DNA from: CAYMRB01 sp964392615
Lineage (GTDB): Bacteria; Planctomycetota; UBA8108
DNA length: 6,368 bases
Direction: 5' to 3'
Assembly: GCA_964392615.1 (NCBI GenBank)
Contig: CAYMRB010000521.1
Location: 1 to 6,368, forward strand
The notes beneath the pieces were generated by a model that saw only the letters and a list, made by a program, of their open reading frames with translations, was not told where the DNA came from and did no database searches. Each line of letters begins with the position of its first letter. The stretch's first letter is position 1. The translations under genes and the position numbers were made by a program. Positions 5,913-6,368 of the stretch are shown in pieces.

Positions 5913-6020
5913 CGTCGGAAGTGGATCTCCGGTGCTCGGCAGAGGTCCCGTCGTCGCGTGTTTGCGCCCGCTCATTCGCAGCCCGCGGACCGCGCGGTTC
6001 TTCGGATCCCGACGATTCTG

Positions 6021-6041
6021 CCCGGGGTGTCGCGCCCCGGG
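6021..6041. other. Very GC-rich perfect hairpin, terminator-like
   Basis: CCCGGGG (6021-6027) and CCCCGGG (6035-6041) are perfect complements around TGTCGCG, which can add two more pairs (one G-T). It would be a very stable stem. Only TT follows on the plus strand, so it is not a textbook intrinsic terminator, and no gene clearly ends here. Confidence 0.4.
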
Positions 6042-6191
6042 TTCCCGCGCGCGGATGCTCGCTTTGGGTCGCGCACGAAGCGCCGTCGTCGTCGGACCGA
6101 GCCCGCAACGCTCGAAGCAGTCGATTCCTCGTTTCACGGATCGGATACGTGGACGGCGCGTTGCCGCGCGTTTCGTCAGAAGGGAAGGGTC

Positions 6192-6368
6192 ATGGCGTTC
6201 GACGGGAAAGAGGAGCTGTTTCCGGCTCGGCTCGCTGGAGTCGAGGCGGCCGATGAGCACGCGGAACGTCGCACGGAGGACACCGGTCGTTTCGCCGGTG
6301 GATCGCGGCTAACGCAGGATGGCTCGTCGGATCATGCCGCGGCGGTCGCCGATGCGGAAACCATCGGC
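6192..6368 (+). CDS. Possible 5' end of an unknown protein, open to the window edge
   Basis: From ATG 6192 the plus frame is open for 59 codons to the right edge. AAGGG (6180-6184) sits 7 nt before the ATG, good placement, just after a GC-rich hairpin (6152-6177). The translation (MAFDGKEELFPARLAGVEAA and on) is Asp/Glu/Ala/Gly/Arg-rich and resembles nothing I know. G/C at third positions is only about 70%, below first positions, unlike the real genes here. It is in codon-aligned antisense to the minus-strand tail at 6309-6368; the two are alternatives, and I rate this one slightly less likely. Confidence 0.25.
   Translation, partial: MAFDGKEELFPARLAGVEAADEHAERRTEDTGRFAGGSRLTQDGSSDHAAAVADAETIG
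6281..6300 (-). terminator. Hairpin just downstream of a minus-strand stop
   Basis: CACCGG (6281-6286) and CCGGTG (6295-6300) form a perfect 6-bp stem around an 8-nt loop that can add CG/CG pairs. On the minus strand it begins 8 nt after the TAG at 6309-6311, where a terminator would be expected. No T-run follows. Confidence 0.35.
6309..6368 (-). CDS. Possible C-terminal tail of an unknown protein entering from the right edge
   Basis: On the minus strand the frame entering at 6368 reads 19 residues, ADGFRIGDRRGMIRRAILR, then TAG (6309-6311). The mix of Ile, Phe, Gly and Arg looks like an ordinary protein end, 14 of 19 codons end in G or C, and a hairpin follows within 8 nt. The start and body lie outside the window, so no function can be given. 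It conflicts with the plus-strand frame from 6192; if that one is real, this is its shadow. Confidence 0.4.
   Translation of the reverse strand, partial: ADGFRIGDRRGMIRRAILR

Larger units (their letters stand above)
5314..6191. other. About 880 bp without a convincing gene
   Basis: Open frames exist on both strands, but their translations are Ser/Arg/Pro/Thr-rich, match no family I know, lack the G/C third-position bias of the real genes, and have no good ribosome-binding sites. I see no tRNA, rRNA, tmRNA or RNase P RNA signature. Bases 5400-5500 are clearly less GC-rich than the surroundings. From 5620 to 6041 there are several strong inverted repeats, listed separately. It may hold the upstream control region of pcnB, an unrecognised structured RNA, or decayed sequence. 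Confidence 0.6.

Noticed and set aside
1832..6183. CGTCAGAAGG occurring near both 1831 and 6174
   Set aside because: A 10-mer shared by chance is expected in a window of this size; the surrounding sequence is not related.

Overview
The window is high-GC throughout (roughly 65-70% by eye), with strongly G/C-biased third codon positions in the real genes. It encodes a lipid A-type acyltransferase (LpxA family) and a bacterial poly(A) polymerase (PcnB), so the host is a Gram-negative bacterium. The GC content, the HEAT-repeat protein and the signal-bearing isoaspartyl methyltransferase suggest a deltaproteobacterial/Myxococcota-like lineage; that assignment is inference. Nothing looks like a phage, plasmid, transposon or CRISPR locus.

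Layout. (1) Bases 1-1573, minus strand: the 5' part of a membrane-anchored HEAT-repeat protein, whose C-terminus lies beyond the left edge. (2) 1616-1765, minus: a possible 49-residue small protein, perhaps a lipoprotein, just upstream of the HEAT gene. (3) 1766-1906: a divergent intergenic region with a weak sigma70-like promoter candidate and a 10-bp palindrome. (4) 1907-2680, plus: a protein-L-isoaspartate O-methyltransferase family protein with a lipoprotein-type signal peptide and an altered substrate loop. (5) 2681-2814: a small hairpin, then a good sigma70-like promoter (TTGTCG-N17-TATACT). (6) 2815-3663, plus: a solitary LpxA-family acyltransferase that keeps the catalytic His but lacks several E. 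coli substrate-contact residues. (7) 3664-3717: a short convergent gap with a hairpin. (8) 3718-5313, minus: pcnB, with a long variable N-terminus of uncertain start and an Arg-rich C-terminal tail built on a 17-bp direct repeat. (9) 5314-6191: about 880 bases with no convincing gene but several strong inverted repeats. (10) 6192-6368: the right edge, where a plus-strand ORF with a ribosome-binding site and the tail of a minus-strand ORF overlap in antisense; at most one is likely real.

The genes do not form one operon. The HEAT and methyltransferase genes are divergent, the LpxA gene has its own promoter, and the LpxA and pcnB genes converge. A loose common theme is the cell envelope: an anchored HEAT protein, a predicted lipoprotein methyltransferase and a lipid A-type acyltransferase. 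PcnB is an RNA-turnover enzyme. I see no clear new multi-gene system. The points most worth a second look are the exported methyltransferase with a non-canonical loop, the divergent orphan LpxA, and the structured non-coding stretch 5600-6050.
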